64,000 bases of DNA from Dyadobacter sp. 3J3 (GTDB taxonomy: Bacteria; Bacteroidota; Bacteroidia; Cytophagales; Spirosomataceae). Below the pieces are notes generated by a model that was given only the letters and a program-made list of their open reading frames with translations, made no database searches and had not been told where the DNA came from. Of this stretch, positions 43,898-51,801 are shown in pieces. The stretch is from assembly GCF_009801115.1 (NCBI RefSeq), contig NZ_VTOL01000015.1, positions 1 through 64,000 on the forward strand, in the 5' to 3' direction. Made by a program: the position numbers and the translations under genes. The stretch's first letter is position 1. Each line of letters begins with the position of its first letter.

Positions 43898-44019
43898 GGT
43901 GCGCTGCACCTTTTGCTTGTGGATGGATTTTCTTTTGCTACAAATATTACAGTGCTCTGCACCTTGTCTTTTGAATTGGTGCTCTTTTCTACAAATGTTT
44001 TAGTGCGCTGCACCTTGCC
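43898..44019. repeat. Three-copy REP-like repeat with palindromic core
   Basis: A short palindromic core (GGTGC-GCT-GCACC at 43898-43910) recurs at 43951-43963 and 44002-44014. The last two copies are preceded by a shared CTACAAAT stretch, giving 31-base direct repeats (43938-43968 and 43989-44019). Spacing is 53 and 51 bases. It is intergenic between the nitrilase and GNAT genes. The sequence resembles dispersed Bacteroidota REP-like elements (inference). Confidence 0.75.
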
Positions 44020-44050
44020 ATTTTTGCTAATAGCTAACTGTAAAAGCCAA

Positions 44051-44644
44051 TCACAAGCGACTTTCCCTCATCCAAAATATCATTGTTTTTGGGGTTGAAA
44101 TTTTCTCGCCGATATCCGGCCATGCCATCGTTGCTTTCAAATCCGGTACTTTTTTGTACCCTCTTTTAATCCAAAAAGCATCATTGGGACGAAAATTAGC
44201 TGGTTCGGCAGGATGATTTATTCTTTCAACGGAACAAAAACAAGTTGTATTGAATGTACCAAAACTTGCCGCATATTCTTCTCTCGCATCAAAAAACCGA
44301 TGTCCAAGTCCCAAACCACGGTACTGACTTAGCAAGATACTTTCACCGAAATAAAAAATACTTCCTACATCATAACCGGCCTCTACAAAAGGAGCCCGAA
44401 TATCCTCTGTTTCGTACTGCAAAGGGATACAGGTCGTGGCACCAACCATTTTTTCTTCGTCGTAGATGGCAAAGAGAAACGAACTATCGCATTTAGAATA
44501 AATTTTCAGATACTCTTTTTCATACTCCTCTGTGCCCTCATACAAATAAGGGAAATCCCGAAAAACCGCTATCCGTAACTGCGCCAGATCATGAAAAACA
44601 GATGCAATGGAAGAGCCTTGTTTGGTTATAAAAGTGAGAGACAT
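44051..44644 (-). CDS. GNAT-family N-acetyltransferase
   Basis: 197 aa. ILLSQYRGLGLGHRFFDAREEYA contains the acetyl-CoA pyrophosphate loop (R-G-x-G-x-G/H), preceded by FLFAIYDEEKMVGATTCIPL, the strand 3-4 hairpin. It opens MSLTFITKQGSSIASVFHDLAQLRI. The substrate is unknown. It stands between two intergenic repeat elements in the cobalamin region and need not belong to B12 metabolism. Confidence 0.8.
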   Translation of the reverse strand: MSLTFITKQGSSIASVFHDLAQLRIAVFRDFPYLYEGTEEYEKEYLKIYSKCDSSFLFAIYDEEKMVGATTCIPLQYETEDIRAPFVEAGYDVGSIFYFGESILLSQYRGLGLGHRFFDAREEYAASFGTFNTTCFCSVERINHPAEPANFRPNDAFWIKRGYKKVPDLKATMAWPDIGEKISTPKTMIFWMRESRL

Positions 44645-44649
44645 ATGTT

Positions 44650-44784
44650 TTAGGCTTTCGGCTGTCAGCTATCGGCAATCAGTTTTTGGCCAGTTTTGAG
44701 TTTCTTGGTTTACAGGATATGGTATGGATAAAACCTATTTATTATCCAAAATCTGACAGCCGACTGCCGAAAGCTGACGGCCTA
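44650..44784. repeat. Inverted-repeat element next to the NTF2-like gene
   Basis: Two related arms in opposite orientation, 44650-44677 and 44753-44784, built from short runs such as GGCTTTCGGCTGTCAGC and its reverse complement. The right edge carries the CTA that is the TAG stop codon of the gene at 44782. The arms resemble the repeat at 50136-50175. Confidence 0.65.
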
Positions 44785-45180
44785 AGAAACCAGTTTTATC
44801 CAATGTTCCAGATTATAGTAAGTCGTTACCCTGCTGATTTTTTCATCAGTTACTTCCAGAAATGCAGCGGCAGGTATAACGTATTTTTGTCCGTATGCTT
44901 CCGGGAAGCCTTCGTCAGCCTTTTTATAAATTCCGTTTACGATAAACTCGGCAGAAACTCTTTTGTCGGTTGGTTCTGAGAAAAATACGATATCGGTCAA
45001 TGTTTCTTCGTACGAATCATCCATCATTTTCATGAATTCCGTAAACTTTTCAATACCAACTCTGGCTTCACCCTGATTCGGTTCGTGGCGAACTTCCGGA
45101 TGAAGAAGGGCAAGCATGCCCTCAAAGTTTTTCTCGTTGAATGCGTTATAGTATTGCTTTACGATGTCTAATGCAGCCAT
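44782..45180 (-). CDS. NTF2-like (SnoaL/ketosteroid isomerase-like) protein
   Basis: 132 aa. MAALDIVKQYYNAFNEKNFEGMLALLHPEVRHEPNQG is the characteristic opening of the alpha+beta cone fold, followed by FMKMMDDSYEETLTDIVFF and KISRVTTYYNLEHWIKL. Members include isomerases, hydrolases and binding proteins; nothing here fixes the substrate. Its TAG stop lies in the arm of an intergenic inverted repeat. Confidence 0.82.
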   Translation of the reverse strand: MAALDIVKQYYNAFNEKNFEGMLALLHPEVRHEPNQGEARVGIEKFTEFMKMMDDSYEETLTDIVFFSEPTDKRVSAEFIVNGIYKKADEGFPEAYGQKYVIPAAAFLEVTDEKISRVTTYYNLEHWIKLVS

Positions 45181-45230
45181 TTTAGAAATTGATTTTAGTC
45201 AGAAACGTTTTCACAAAGATAGGTTTCGTC

Positions 45231-45632
45231 TTATGGATTAAAAGGTTTTTTGCTCAGAGAAACTTGTCCATTCGCGTCTTTTTCATATTTGGCGATACAG
45301 TTTTGTTGAAAATGAGGATCAAAATTTGGTTCCTCCAATTTGATTGAGGTTGGTGCAGGCTTCCCTTCCTGAAAGAAGAAAACTTTGGTATCTCCATATT
45401 TGGTATACGGCATCAAATCGCCATATTTCTGCATTTCCTCCCAAGGTTCACCTTGAACGGTAACCGCATAAATCCGCAAAATCGGGCCTGTGTTGTTGGG
45501 ATTACGATATAGTGCAACTTCCTTAAAATTTCCTTTCAGATCATTGACGGTAGGTTGAGAAGTGGAGTCGTAAATGATATAGGCGATTACAAGGGCGATA
45601 ACTGCTGCAATGATATACTTAACTTTCTTCAT
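45231..45632 (-). CDS. Hypothetical membrane-anchored protein
   Basis: 133 aa from the ATG at 45632. One N-terminal helix (VKYIIAAVIALVIAYIIYD, about 4-22) anchors or exports it; the rest is soluble. It contains a segment LRIYAVTVQGEPWEEMQKYGDLMPYTKYGDTKVFFF and ends with LSKKPFNP. I recognise no family. The upstream extension to 45662 runs into an inverted repeat and is rejected. Confidence 0.65.
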   Translation of the reverse strand: MKKVKYIIAAVIALVIAYIIYDSTSQPTVNDLKGNFKEVALYRNPNNTGPILRIYAVTVQGEPWEEMQKYGDLMPYTKYGDTKVFFFQEGKPAPTSIKLEEPNFDPHFQQNCIAKYEKDANGQVSLSKKPFNP

Positions 45633-45643
45633 AATTTTTTGGT

Positions 45644-45751
45644 AGGTTACACGGAGAACCACAGAGGTAAGGGGAGGTACACAGAGTTTATCTTAATCTC
45701 AAAAAAACTCTGTGTACCTCTTTTTGAACTCCGTGGTTCTCTGTGTAACCT
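45644..45751. repeat. Long inverted repeat between cobT and a hypothetical gene
   Basis: A left arm of about 46 bases (45644-45689) and a right arm of about 47 bases (45705-45751) are close reverse complements, joined by about 15 bases. Motifs such as GGTTACACGGAGAACCACAGAG and their complements recur in the element at 46792-46913. RNA from it would fold into a long hairpin. Confidence 0.8.
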
Positions 45752-45769
45752 CAGAAATTACAACAAAAT

Positions 45770-46777
45770 TCATTTATCAGACACTCCTGCGCTTTCGAAG
45801 CTGGCCATTTCGTTCAAAAATGTTACTGCACTTTTTAACAAAGGAAATGCCACAGCGCAGCCCGTTCCTTCACCCAGTCGCATATCCAGGTTTAATAAAG
45901 GTTTGACATTCAATTTTTCAAGCAAAAGTTGATGGCCTTTTTCTTCTGACTGGTGACAGAAAATAGCGAAATCTTTGATAGCAGAATTTAGTTTGAAAGC
46001 GCACAAAAATGCTGCGGAAGCGATAAAGCCATCCACCATCAAAACCATTTTCTCTTCTGCCGCTGAAAGAAAAGCCCCACACATCATCGCAATTTCAAAA
46101 CCGCCAAATGTTTGTAAAACCTGCATTGGATCCGATGAAACTTCTGCATGATTTAAAATTGCTTTTTGAAGAATGTTAATCTTGTTTTGATATTGATCAG
46201 GATTTACGCCCGTCCCTTTTCCAACGCAGTCTTCAATCGTGATATTAAGTAATTTGCTCATGATCACCGCCGCAGAGGAAGTATTTCCAATACCCATTTC
46301 TCCAAAACCAATCACGTTGCAGCCTGTTGCGGCAATGTTTTTTACAATTTCTTTTCCCTTTTCTATCGCCTGTTGACATTCTTCTTTTGTCATAGCAGAT
46401 TGATTCAAAAAACTTTTAGTGCCGTGATTAATTTTGGCATCAATCAGTTTTTCATCAGGTTCAAAATCATGGTCAACACCGGCATCAACCAAGGTGAGAT
46501 CTATGTTATTTTGTTTGGTGAAAACGTTAATTGCTGCACCGCCATTCAGGAAATTCAAAACCATCTGAAAAGTTACTTCGGAAGGATAGGCACTCACGCC
46601 CTCATTGGCAATTCCATGGCTCGCCGCAAAAACAACGATATGCGGCCTTACCAATTCCGGTGTCAAAGTTTCCTGAATCAAAGCAATTTGCAAAGCCGCT
46701 TCTTCAAGTCTCCCAAGTGATCCGAGAGGTTTTGTTTTATTATTTATCTTATGCTGTATCTGTTCTTGTAAAGTCAT
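45770..46777 (-). CDS. cobT: Nicotinate-nucleotide-dimethylbenzimidazole phosphoribosyltransferase
   Basis: 335 aa. Makes alpha-ribazole phosphate from nicotinate mononucleotide and dimethylbenzimidazole (or another lower ligand). KTKPLGSLGRLEEAALQIA near the N-terminus, HGIANEGVSAYPSEVTFQMVLNFLNGGAAINVF, GFGEMGIGNTSSAAVI and FGGFEIAMMCGAF are the CobT signatures. Length normal. It is flanked on both sides by long inverted repeats. Confidence 0.95.
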   Translation of the reverse strand: MTLQEQIQHKINNKTKPLGSLGRLEEAALQIALIQETLTPELVRPHIVVFAASHGIANEGVSAYPSEVTFQMVLNFLNGGAAINVFTKQNNIDLTLVDAGVDHDFEPDEKLIDAKINHGTKSFLNQSAMTKEECQQAIEKGKEIVKNIAATGCNVIGFGEMGIGNTSSAAVIMSKLLNITIEDCVGKGTGVNPDQYQNKINILQKAILNHAEVSSDPMQVLQTFGGFEIAMMCGAFLSAAEEKMVLMVDGFIASAAFLCAFKLNSAIKDFAIFCHQSEEKGHQLLLEKLNVKPLLNLDMRLGEGTGCAVAFPLLKSAVTFLNEMASFESAGVSDK

Positions 46778-46791
46778 AGTTCTGAATTTTT

Positions 46792-46913
46792 AGGTTACAC
46801 AGAGCGGGCGCCGCGCGGAACCACAGAGTTAAAAAGAGGGGCACAGAGAATATTATATGTTAGCAAAAACCTTTGTGCTCCTCCCCTTAACTCTGTGGCC
46901 CTCTGTGTAACCT
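46792..46913. repeat. Long inverted repeat between cobU and cobT
   Basis: Left arm from 46792, right arm ending 46913, of the same family as 45644-45751. The left arm carries an extra GC-rich insertion (about CGGGCGCCGCGCG) absent from the right. The right edge merges with the TAG stop codon of cobU at 46912-46914. Confidence 0.8.
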
Positions 46914-47418
46914 ACCCTTTTAAATTTAGTGCTAAGCCGGATACCATGAAGATGGCTTCGTCGGCCTTGCCAGCCACATATTGATTTGCCCAACCCTGCA
47001 AATCCGTAAACTTTCTCCCGATTTCTGTTTCCGCATGAACACCCATTCCAATTTCGTTTGAGATGACAATGAAAGTGCCGGAAAGTTTTGCAATCGCATC
47101 AATTTCTTCTTTAAATGCAGTCAGCGATTTGTCGATATCATTATCAAAAGCGACGAATAAATTGGTTAACCAAAGCGTTACGCAGTCAATCACAACTACC
47201 TGATTTTCGATAGGCAGTTTATGAATATTCGTCTCCGATTCGTAGGTTGTCCATTCCGGTCCGCGTTCATTTTTGTGTAATTGAACGCGTTCAGCAAAAT
47301 TGTCGTCCCAGATATGTGCCGTCGCTACATACACCGGAGATTTGCTGAGCTGCAAAGCTTTTTCCTGTGCAAAACGGCTTTTTCCACTGCGTGCTCCTCC
47401 GGTGATGTAAATGATCAT
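46912..47418 (-). CDS. cobU: Adenosylcobinamide kinase/GTP guanylyltransferase
   Basis: 168 aa. P-loop YITGGARSGKSRFAQEKALQL, then VYVATAHIWDDNFAERVQLHKNER with the histidine that takes GMP, VVIDCVTLWLTNLF and FIVISNEIGMGVHAE. It phosphorylates adenosylcobinamide and then adds GMP. Overlaps the pduO-type gene by 4 bases, consistent with coupled translation. Confidence 0.95.
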   Translation of the reverse strand: MIIYITGGARSGKSRFAQEKALQLSKSPVYVATAHIWDDNFAERVQLHKNERGPEWTTYESETNIHKLPIENQVVVIDCVTLWLTNLFVAFDNDIDKSLTAFKEEIDAIAKLSGTFIVISNEIGMGVHAETEIGRKFTDLQGWANQYVAGKADEAIFMVSGLALNLKG

Positions 47419-47999
47419 TTTTCTTCCGGTGCTTTAAATCGTTTGTATAAAAACAACTGCCATTTCTCCTCAGCGACTCCCGCTTTGTCCATTTCAGCTC
47501 TTGCCAAAGTGAAAAATAAGTCAGATAAACGGTTGATATAAGCAGGAATCGCTTCGTGAACGATATCTGTTTTTATTAAAGAAACAAGGCGTCGTTCGCC
47601 CCTTCGCATTTGCGTACGTGCCATGTGGCATAAGGCTGATATTTCATTTCCGCCAGGAAGCAAAAAATAGTCAGACGGTGAGGTCATTTCTGATTCAAGT
47701 GTATCAATCCAGTTTTCACAAAACTCAGCGCCGTCTTCCGGCATCGGATTTTTGTTTTCTTTTTTAGCATCCGAAGGACGTGCCAGATGGGACATCATAT
47801 CCATTAAATCTTTCTGAATCTTATGAAGATTGGGCTGCCATTCGTGATCATTTCCCAGTTTAACACGAAGCAATCCGATCGTAGAGTTTGCTTCATCCAA
47901 TGTTCCGATACATTCAATCCGAACGTCATCTTTTGAAACGCGACTTCCACCAAATAATCCTGTCGTGCCTTTATCGCCCTTTTTGGTATATATTTTCAT
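47415..47999 (-). CDS. pduO: Cob(I)yrinic acid/cob(I)alamin adenosyltransferase, PduO type
   Basis: 194 aa. MKIYTKKGDKGTTGLFGGSRVSKDDVRIECIGTLDEANSTIG is the ATP-binding N-terminus of PduO/MMAB-type enzymes. LPGGNEISALCHMARTQMRRGERRLVSL supplies the other conserved helix (R-x4-R-R-E/A-E type), and RLSDLFFTLAR follows. It adds the upper adenosyl ligand to cobalt. One base separates it from the ABC ATPase gene upstream. Confidence 0.93.
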   Translation of the reverse strand: MKIYTKKGDKGTTGLFGGSRVSKDDVRIECIGTLDEANSTIGLLRVKLGNDHEWQPNLHKIQKDLMDMMSHLARPSDAKKENKNPMPEDGAEFCENWIDTLESEMTSPSDYFLLPGGNEISALCHMARTQMRRGERRLVSLIKTDIVHEAIPAYINRLSDLFFTLARAEMDKAGVAEEKWQLFLYKRFKAPEEK

Positions 48000-49040
48000 T
48001 TAAATTCGATTTGGAAAATTATTTTTAATCTTTTGTAAATCAGTAAGTAATTCGCTGATACTGTTATGTTTTTTTATGGTTAATCCGTCGTGAAATTCCC
48101 AGACAGGATTTACTTCATTTTCTGTTATTTCGATTTTATGCTGTAAATCGGGATCGTTACTTACCACAAAATCTTCGCGTTGCAACGCACGTTTTGTCCA
48201 GAAAACGAGATTGGTTTTTCCTGCTAAATAAATAGGGGTTGATGAAGCTTCTTTGTGAATGGTGAACGTGCCGGTATTCCGGTCAAAATGGAAGCCATTT
48301 TTGATAAAAGCCGCTTCAAAACTTCCGTTCAAAACCAGATCTTCCGGTACACCGGAAACGAGTTCTCCATCCGGATGCATAAGCCAAAGTTTATCCGCCG
48401 CTTGCAGCGCGAGATCCAGTTCGTGCGTAGAAAGTAAAATTGCCTTATTGGTTTGCCGGGCGAGATTGTGCAGTAATCGCATCATTTCAACACGGTTTGG
48501 TAAGTCTAGATGTGCAGTTGGCTCGTCCAATAAAATTAATCTGGTATCCTGCGACAATGCCCTTGCGAGCATCACTTTTTGCCGCTCACCATCGCTCAGC
48601 TCATTCATACGGCGATTGGCATATTGTTTTGTATCAGTTGCATCCATCGACCAGTCTATTTTTTCTTGATCCAAATCAGATAACGATCCCAGCCAACCTG
48701 TGTAAGGCGTTCGTCCCAATGCGACAAGTTCGCTTACAGTCAGGTTTCCTGTATCAATACGTTCTGTTAGAACAAGACTTAATTTTTGCGCAAGATCAGC
48801 GGGTTTTAGATTTGTTAATGATTCATGATCAATCAGAATTTCTCCCGAAAGCATGGGCTGTAAACCCGAAAGTGTCCGCATAAGCGTGGATTTTCCAGCG
48901 CCATTCGGACCTAATAAACATACAAGTTGTCCTGGAAACAAATCCAGATTCAGCGATTCTGAAACGATTCGGGGGAGCTTTTTTCCAGCTTTGTAGCCGA
49001 TGGACAAATTTCTGGCTGTTAAAATTGGCTTTTCGCTCAT
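48000..49040 (-). CDS. btuD: Cobalamin/iron-complex ABC transporter ATPase (BtuD-like)
   Basis: 346 aa. Walker A LLGPNGAGKSTLMRTLSGL, Q-loop VLTERIDTG, signature LSDGERQKVMLARAL and Walker B RLILLDEPTAHLD. After the ATPase domain (about 1-245) is a C-terminal extension of some 100 residues with a second alpha/beta pattern (YLAGKTNLVFWTKRALQRE, WEFHDGLTIKKHNSI); I do not recognise it. With the permease and binding protein just upstream it should energise corrinoid import. Confidence 0.88.
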   Translation of the reverse strand: MSEKPILTARNLSIGYKAGKKLPRIVSESLNLDLFPGQLVCLLGPNGAGKSTLMRTLSGLQPMLSGEILIDHESLTNLKPADLAQKLSLVLTERIDTGNLTVSELVALGRTPYTGWLGSLSDLDQEKIDWSMDATDTKQYANRRMNELSDGERQKVMLARALSQDTRLILLDEPTAHLDLPNRVEMMRLLHNLARQTNKAILLSTHELDLALQAADKLWLMHPDGELVSGVPEDLVLNGSFEAAFIKNGFHFDRNTGTFTIHKEASSTPIYLAGKTNLVFWTKRALQREDFVVSNDPDLQHKIEITENEVNPVWEFHDGLTIKKHNSISELLTDLQKIKNNFPNRI

Positions 49041-50101
49041 GAGAAAGAAGAACGTAAATTATTTCGACTAACGATAACCCAAATCACCACTGGCGCACCC
49101 AATAACGAGGTTACAACATTGATAGGCAAAACGGTCTGTGTTCCCGGCATCTGAGAAATAATATCGCAAACAAGCATCAGGACTGTTCCAACCAGACAGC
49201 AGCACGGAATTAAAATCCGGTGATCGGAGGTTCCCAAAAGTGCACGGGTGATATGTGGAATGGCAATACCAACAAACCCAATCGGGCCGCAAAAAGCAGT
49301 AATACTTCCTGTGAGTAAACTGGTACTGGCCATGATAATGAAACGTGTTTTTCCAACGGTCAGACCCATACTTCGCGCATAATTTTCTCCCAATAACATG
49401 GCGTTTAATGCTTTGGAGGAAGCAAAAGCGATGAGCAAACCGAGAATGACAACACCGGAAAGTACGTATAAATGATATTGAACAATCCCGCCCAGCGAGC
49501 CAAAGGTCCAGAGAATATATTCCTGCAACTGTTCCGGTTGACTGAAATATTGCCAGATACTGATTATGGAAACAGTGATTGTCCCGACCATGACTCCGAC
49601 GATCAATAAAATGACATTATCCTTAATCCGTCCGGCAATGAGCAAAACCATAGACAAAACCAGTGCGGCACCTAGTGAAGCCATGACCACAATCAGCCAG
49701 CTACCGGAAACACCCAGCTGCCGGATTGCATAAATACTGGCCGTACTGCCACTTGTTAACATCACGGCTGCAACGCCCAAACCAGCTCCGGCAGTTATGC
49801 CCAATTCTGATGGGCCGGCCAATGGATTACGAAATAATGTCTGCATTTGCAGTCCGCTGACAGATAATCCGCAACCTACAAGGATAGCGGTTATTGCTTT
49901 TGGTAGTCGTATTTTTTCGATAATAAATAGCCATGCGGTGGTATCGGATTCACCAAAAAGGACGATTTTCCCAACTTCTGAAAATGGAATGCTGACTGAC
50001 CCGAGCATAATATCAAGCAAAAAGAAAAGCACAGCCAAAACCGACAAACCAATAATAATCAGTCGCCGTGAATTTCCAGAAGATTGAGAAGATAGTTGCA
50101 T
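49037..50101 (-). CDS. btuC: FecCD-family ABC permease (BtuC-like)
   Basis: 354 aa with about nine or ten membrane helices. The family motif GLSVSGLQMQTLFRNPLAGPSELGITAGAGLGVA is near residue 75; LLTGSITAFCGPIGFVGIAIPHITRALLGTSDHRILIPCC marks the coupling-helix region for the ATPase. The ATG at 50101 is chosen over a GTG at 50122. Overlaps the ATPase gene by 4 bases. Riboswitch control of the operon points to corrinoid rather than siderophore import. Confidence 0.9.
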   Translation of the reverse strand: MQLSSQSSGNSRRLIIIGLSVLAVLFFLLDIMLGSVSIPFSEVGKIVLFGESDTTAWLFIIEKIRLPKAITAILVGCGLSVSGLQMQTLFRNPLAGPSELGITAGAGLGVAAVMLTSGSTASIYAIRQLGVSGSWLIVVMASLGAALVLSMVLLIAGRIKDNVILLIVGVMVGTITVSIISIWQYFSQPEQLQEYILWTFGSLGGIVQYHLYVLSGVVILGLLIAFASSKALNAMLLGENYARSMGLTVGKTRFIIMASTSLLTGSITAFCGPIGFVGIAIPHITRALLGTSDHRILIPCCCLVGTVLMLVCDIISQMPGTQTVLPINVVTSLLGAPVVIWVIVSRNNLRSSFS

Positions 50102-50135
50102 AAAGAAGTATTTGAAGCACACAAAAAGTTGGAGT

Positions 50136-50175
50136 GAGCTTAGCCGAAAGCTGATAGCCGAAAACCGACAGCCTA
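50136..50175. repeat. Short repeat between btuC and btuF
   Basis: A stretch with repeated CCGAAAGCTGA/CCGAAAACCGA units, related to the arms of the repeat at 44650-44784. Its right edge contains the CTA that forms the TAG stop of the binding-protein gene. Confidence 0.6.
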
Positions 50176-51414
50176 ATTCACCTGCTTATAATAAACCAAC
50201 TCATGCTCCGGCAACAATTCCGGATGCAGGATCTTGATCAGATCTGCCAAAACAATTTGCGGATTTACAGCGCCCGATTCCCAATAATCATTCGAGCCGC
50301 GACTATTGACACGTTTGTTGTAACTGTAAATCTGTCCTGATTTATAGGCTTTGAAATCGGTATAACGCGGATCCTTCGCCAGAATTTCTTTTTTGTTGTC
50401 GTAATTACTGATCCCGACATTCAACCAATAATCAGCAGTCAGCGCAATCGGGTAAACGGCTTCAAAATTCAAAGCTAAACTACCCGTTGCTTTGGTATTA
50501 TTCCAATGATAATCGGCGCCAGAATCGCGGAAAAACTGAGCCATATAACTATTCCCATTTGGAACAAACCAGGAGTCTTTGGAATTCATACCGGTGATGA
50601 TACTCGGTTTGGATTTTACTTTTTGAGATAAAACCGCAAGACGTTTGTATTCCTCCTCCATTTTGGCAAATTTCTTATTGACAAAATCTTCACGGTTTAG
50701 CAGGGCGGCTAAAAGTTTAACCCATTCCGCACGACCCAGAGGTGTTGTTTCCACCCATTCAGAATTAATCAAAACAGGAATTCCTGCCGCGTTCAAAGTG
50801 GTATAACGTTCCATTTTAGAAACCGGACTGCCCGTTGTCATGATCAGATCAGGATGCATCGTAATCAGTTTTTCTTCATTCAATCCCTGATCTTTTCCTA
50901 CTTCGGCGATTTTGCCTGCCTCGATTTGTTTGATAATCCCGGGATTGGAAACGTATTTCAGATTGCCAAGTCCGGTTACAATTTTTTCTTCACCTAAAAG
51001 CCCGACTAAACCGACATGCATGGACGACATCGCGACCAGACTCCGGATTGGAATTTCAATAAACTGACTGTTTGGATATCCTTTAGGTTTTTTAGTGCCT
51101 CGTTGAAGTAGTACATATTTGGCCGTATCCGTGCTTTTTTCGAATGGACTTAATACATTGATTACCTTATAGTTTTCATGGTATTCAATCGTGAAGCCTT
51201 TGGCATGATGAATCTGGATTTTTTCGGAAAAATAATCTTTCCCGGAAGAAGCCGTTTCTGCGCTTTCAGTTAGGTTTGAGGAGGTGCCGCAGCCTGTAAA
51301 AAAAAGTACTGCTGTGAAAAATAAAGCTGCGAAACCAGCAGTTTTACTAAAATTGGAAAGCCACGCATAGTGATAGCGAACTTCCTGAACGGAGGTTTTC
51401 TGTTTTTGTGTCAT
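50173..51414 (-). CDS. btuF: ABC transporter substrate-binding lipoprotein (BtuF-like)
   Basis: 413 aa. A signal peptide with lipobox ends at FFTGCGTSSN (Cys near residue 43), so it is a periplasm-facing lipoprotein. The periplasmic-binding fold is clear: IEIPIRSLVAMSSMHVGLVGLLGEEKIVTGLG, LITMHPDLIMTTG, MERYTTLNAAGIPVLINSEWVE, and YSYNKRVNSRGSNDYWESGAVNPQIVLADLIKILHPEL. It is the first gene after a cobalamin riboswitch. Ligand specificity for corrinoids is inferred from this and the cob genes downstream. Confidence 0.9.
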   Translation of the reverse strand: MTQKQKTSVQEVRYHYAWLSNFSKTAGFAALFFTAVLFFTGCGTSSNLTESAETASSGKDYFSEKIQIHHAKGFTIEYHENYKVINVLSPFEKSTDTAKYVLLQRGTKKPKGYPNSQFIEIPIRSLVAMSSMHVGLVGLLGEEKIVTGLGNLKYVSNPGIIKQIEAGKIAEVGKDQGLNEEKLITMHPDLIMTTGSPVSKMERYTTLNAAGIPVLINSEWVETTPLGRAEWVKLLAALLNREDFVNKKFAKMEEEYKRLAVLSQKVKSKPSIITGMNSKDSWFVPNGNSYMAQFFRDSGADYHWNNTKATGSLALNFEAVYPIALTADYWLNVGISNYDNKKEILAKDPRYTDFKAYKSGQIYSYNKRVNSRGSNDYWESGAVNPQIVLADLIKILHPELLPEHELVYYKQVN

Positions 51415-51454
51415 TTGTGCTGCAAGCCTTTCTTCCGAAAGCTTTGCGTGTTAA

Positions 51455-51719
51455 GTGAAAAGGCAGGTCTTCTGACTCGTTCCATTTCTATGACGCCTTC
51501 CCGGAGTTAATTTTGAATGAAAGAATGTTGGAATGAGAGAATGTTTTGCAAGTGTTCATTATTCACTCAGTCTATCATTCAAAATTCAATCATTGCCCCC
51601 AGTGGCTTTTTGTCATGAATGTTTTTGTGAACTTACAGCAGCGGAGACTGTTCCGGACTTTCACCGGTATTCCCTTTTAAAGTATCCGGATTTTTTGCAA
51701 AACCGGATTACTACCCTGA
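51455..51719 (-). ncRNA. Cobalamin (B12) riboswitch
   Basis: Minus-strand leader of btuF. All core elements are present in order: GGGAATACCGGTGAAAG followed by TCCGGAACAG, GCTGCTGTAAG, the B12 box GCCACTG (51606-51600) with GGGGGCAATG, then CCGGGAAGGC and GAGTCAGAAGACCTGCC near 51462-51478. The loop between the B12 box and the GGGAAGGC element is enlarged to about 85 nt. It ends about 40 bases before the btuF ATG and should repress translation or transcription when adenosylcobalamin is bound. Confidence 0.96.
51507..51589. repeat. Inverted-repeat insertion in the riboswitch loop
   Basis: Perfect 12-bp arms 51509-51520 and 51575-51586 delimit about 80 bases of A/T-rich sequence with repeated TGAATGA and TCATTC motifs, lying inside the variable loop of the riboswitch. 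It looks like a small palindromic element accepted at a tolerant position. Confidence 0.65.
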
Positions 51720-51725
51720 TGCGTG

Positions 51726-51733
51726 CAAAACTA
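51726..51733 (-). promoter_or_regulatory. -7 element of the riboswitch-btuF operon
   Basis: Minus-strand octamer TAGTTTTG matches TAnnTTTG. It lies directly before the riboswitch, so that transcription would begin at about 51719, at its first paired bases. The -33 position lacks a clear TTTG. Confidence 0.5.
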
Positions 51734-51801
51734 CTAAGATTTGCGTCGGGTTTTTGATTTTTGAAATAATTCTAACCTGGCATTTACAAATGAAAGAATA
51801 A

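Noticed and set aside
43898..44019. Possible CRISPR array
   Set aside because: Only three unequal copies, a core that is a simple palindrome, spacers that are partly alike, and no cas genes nearby.
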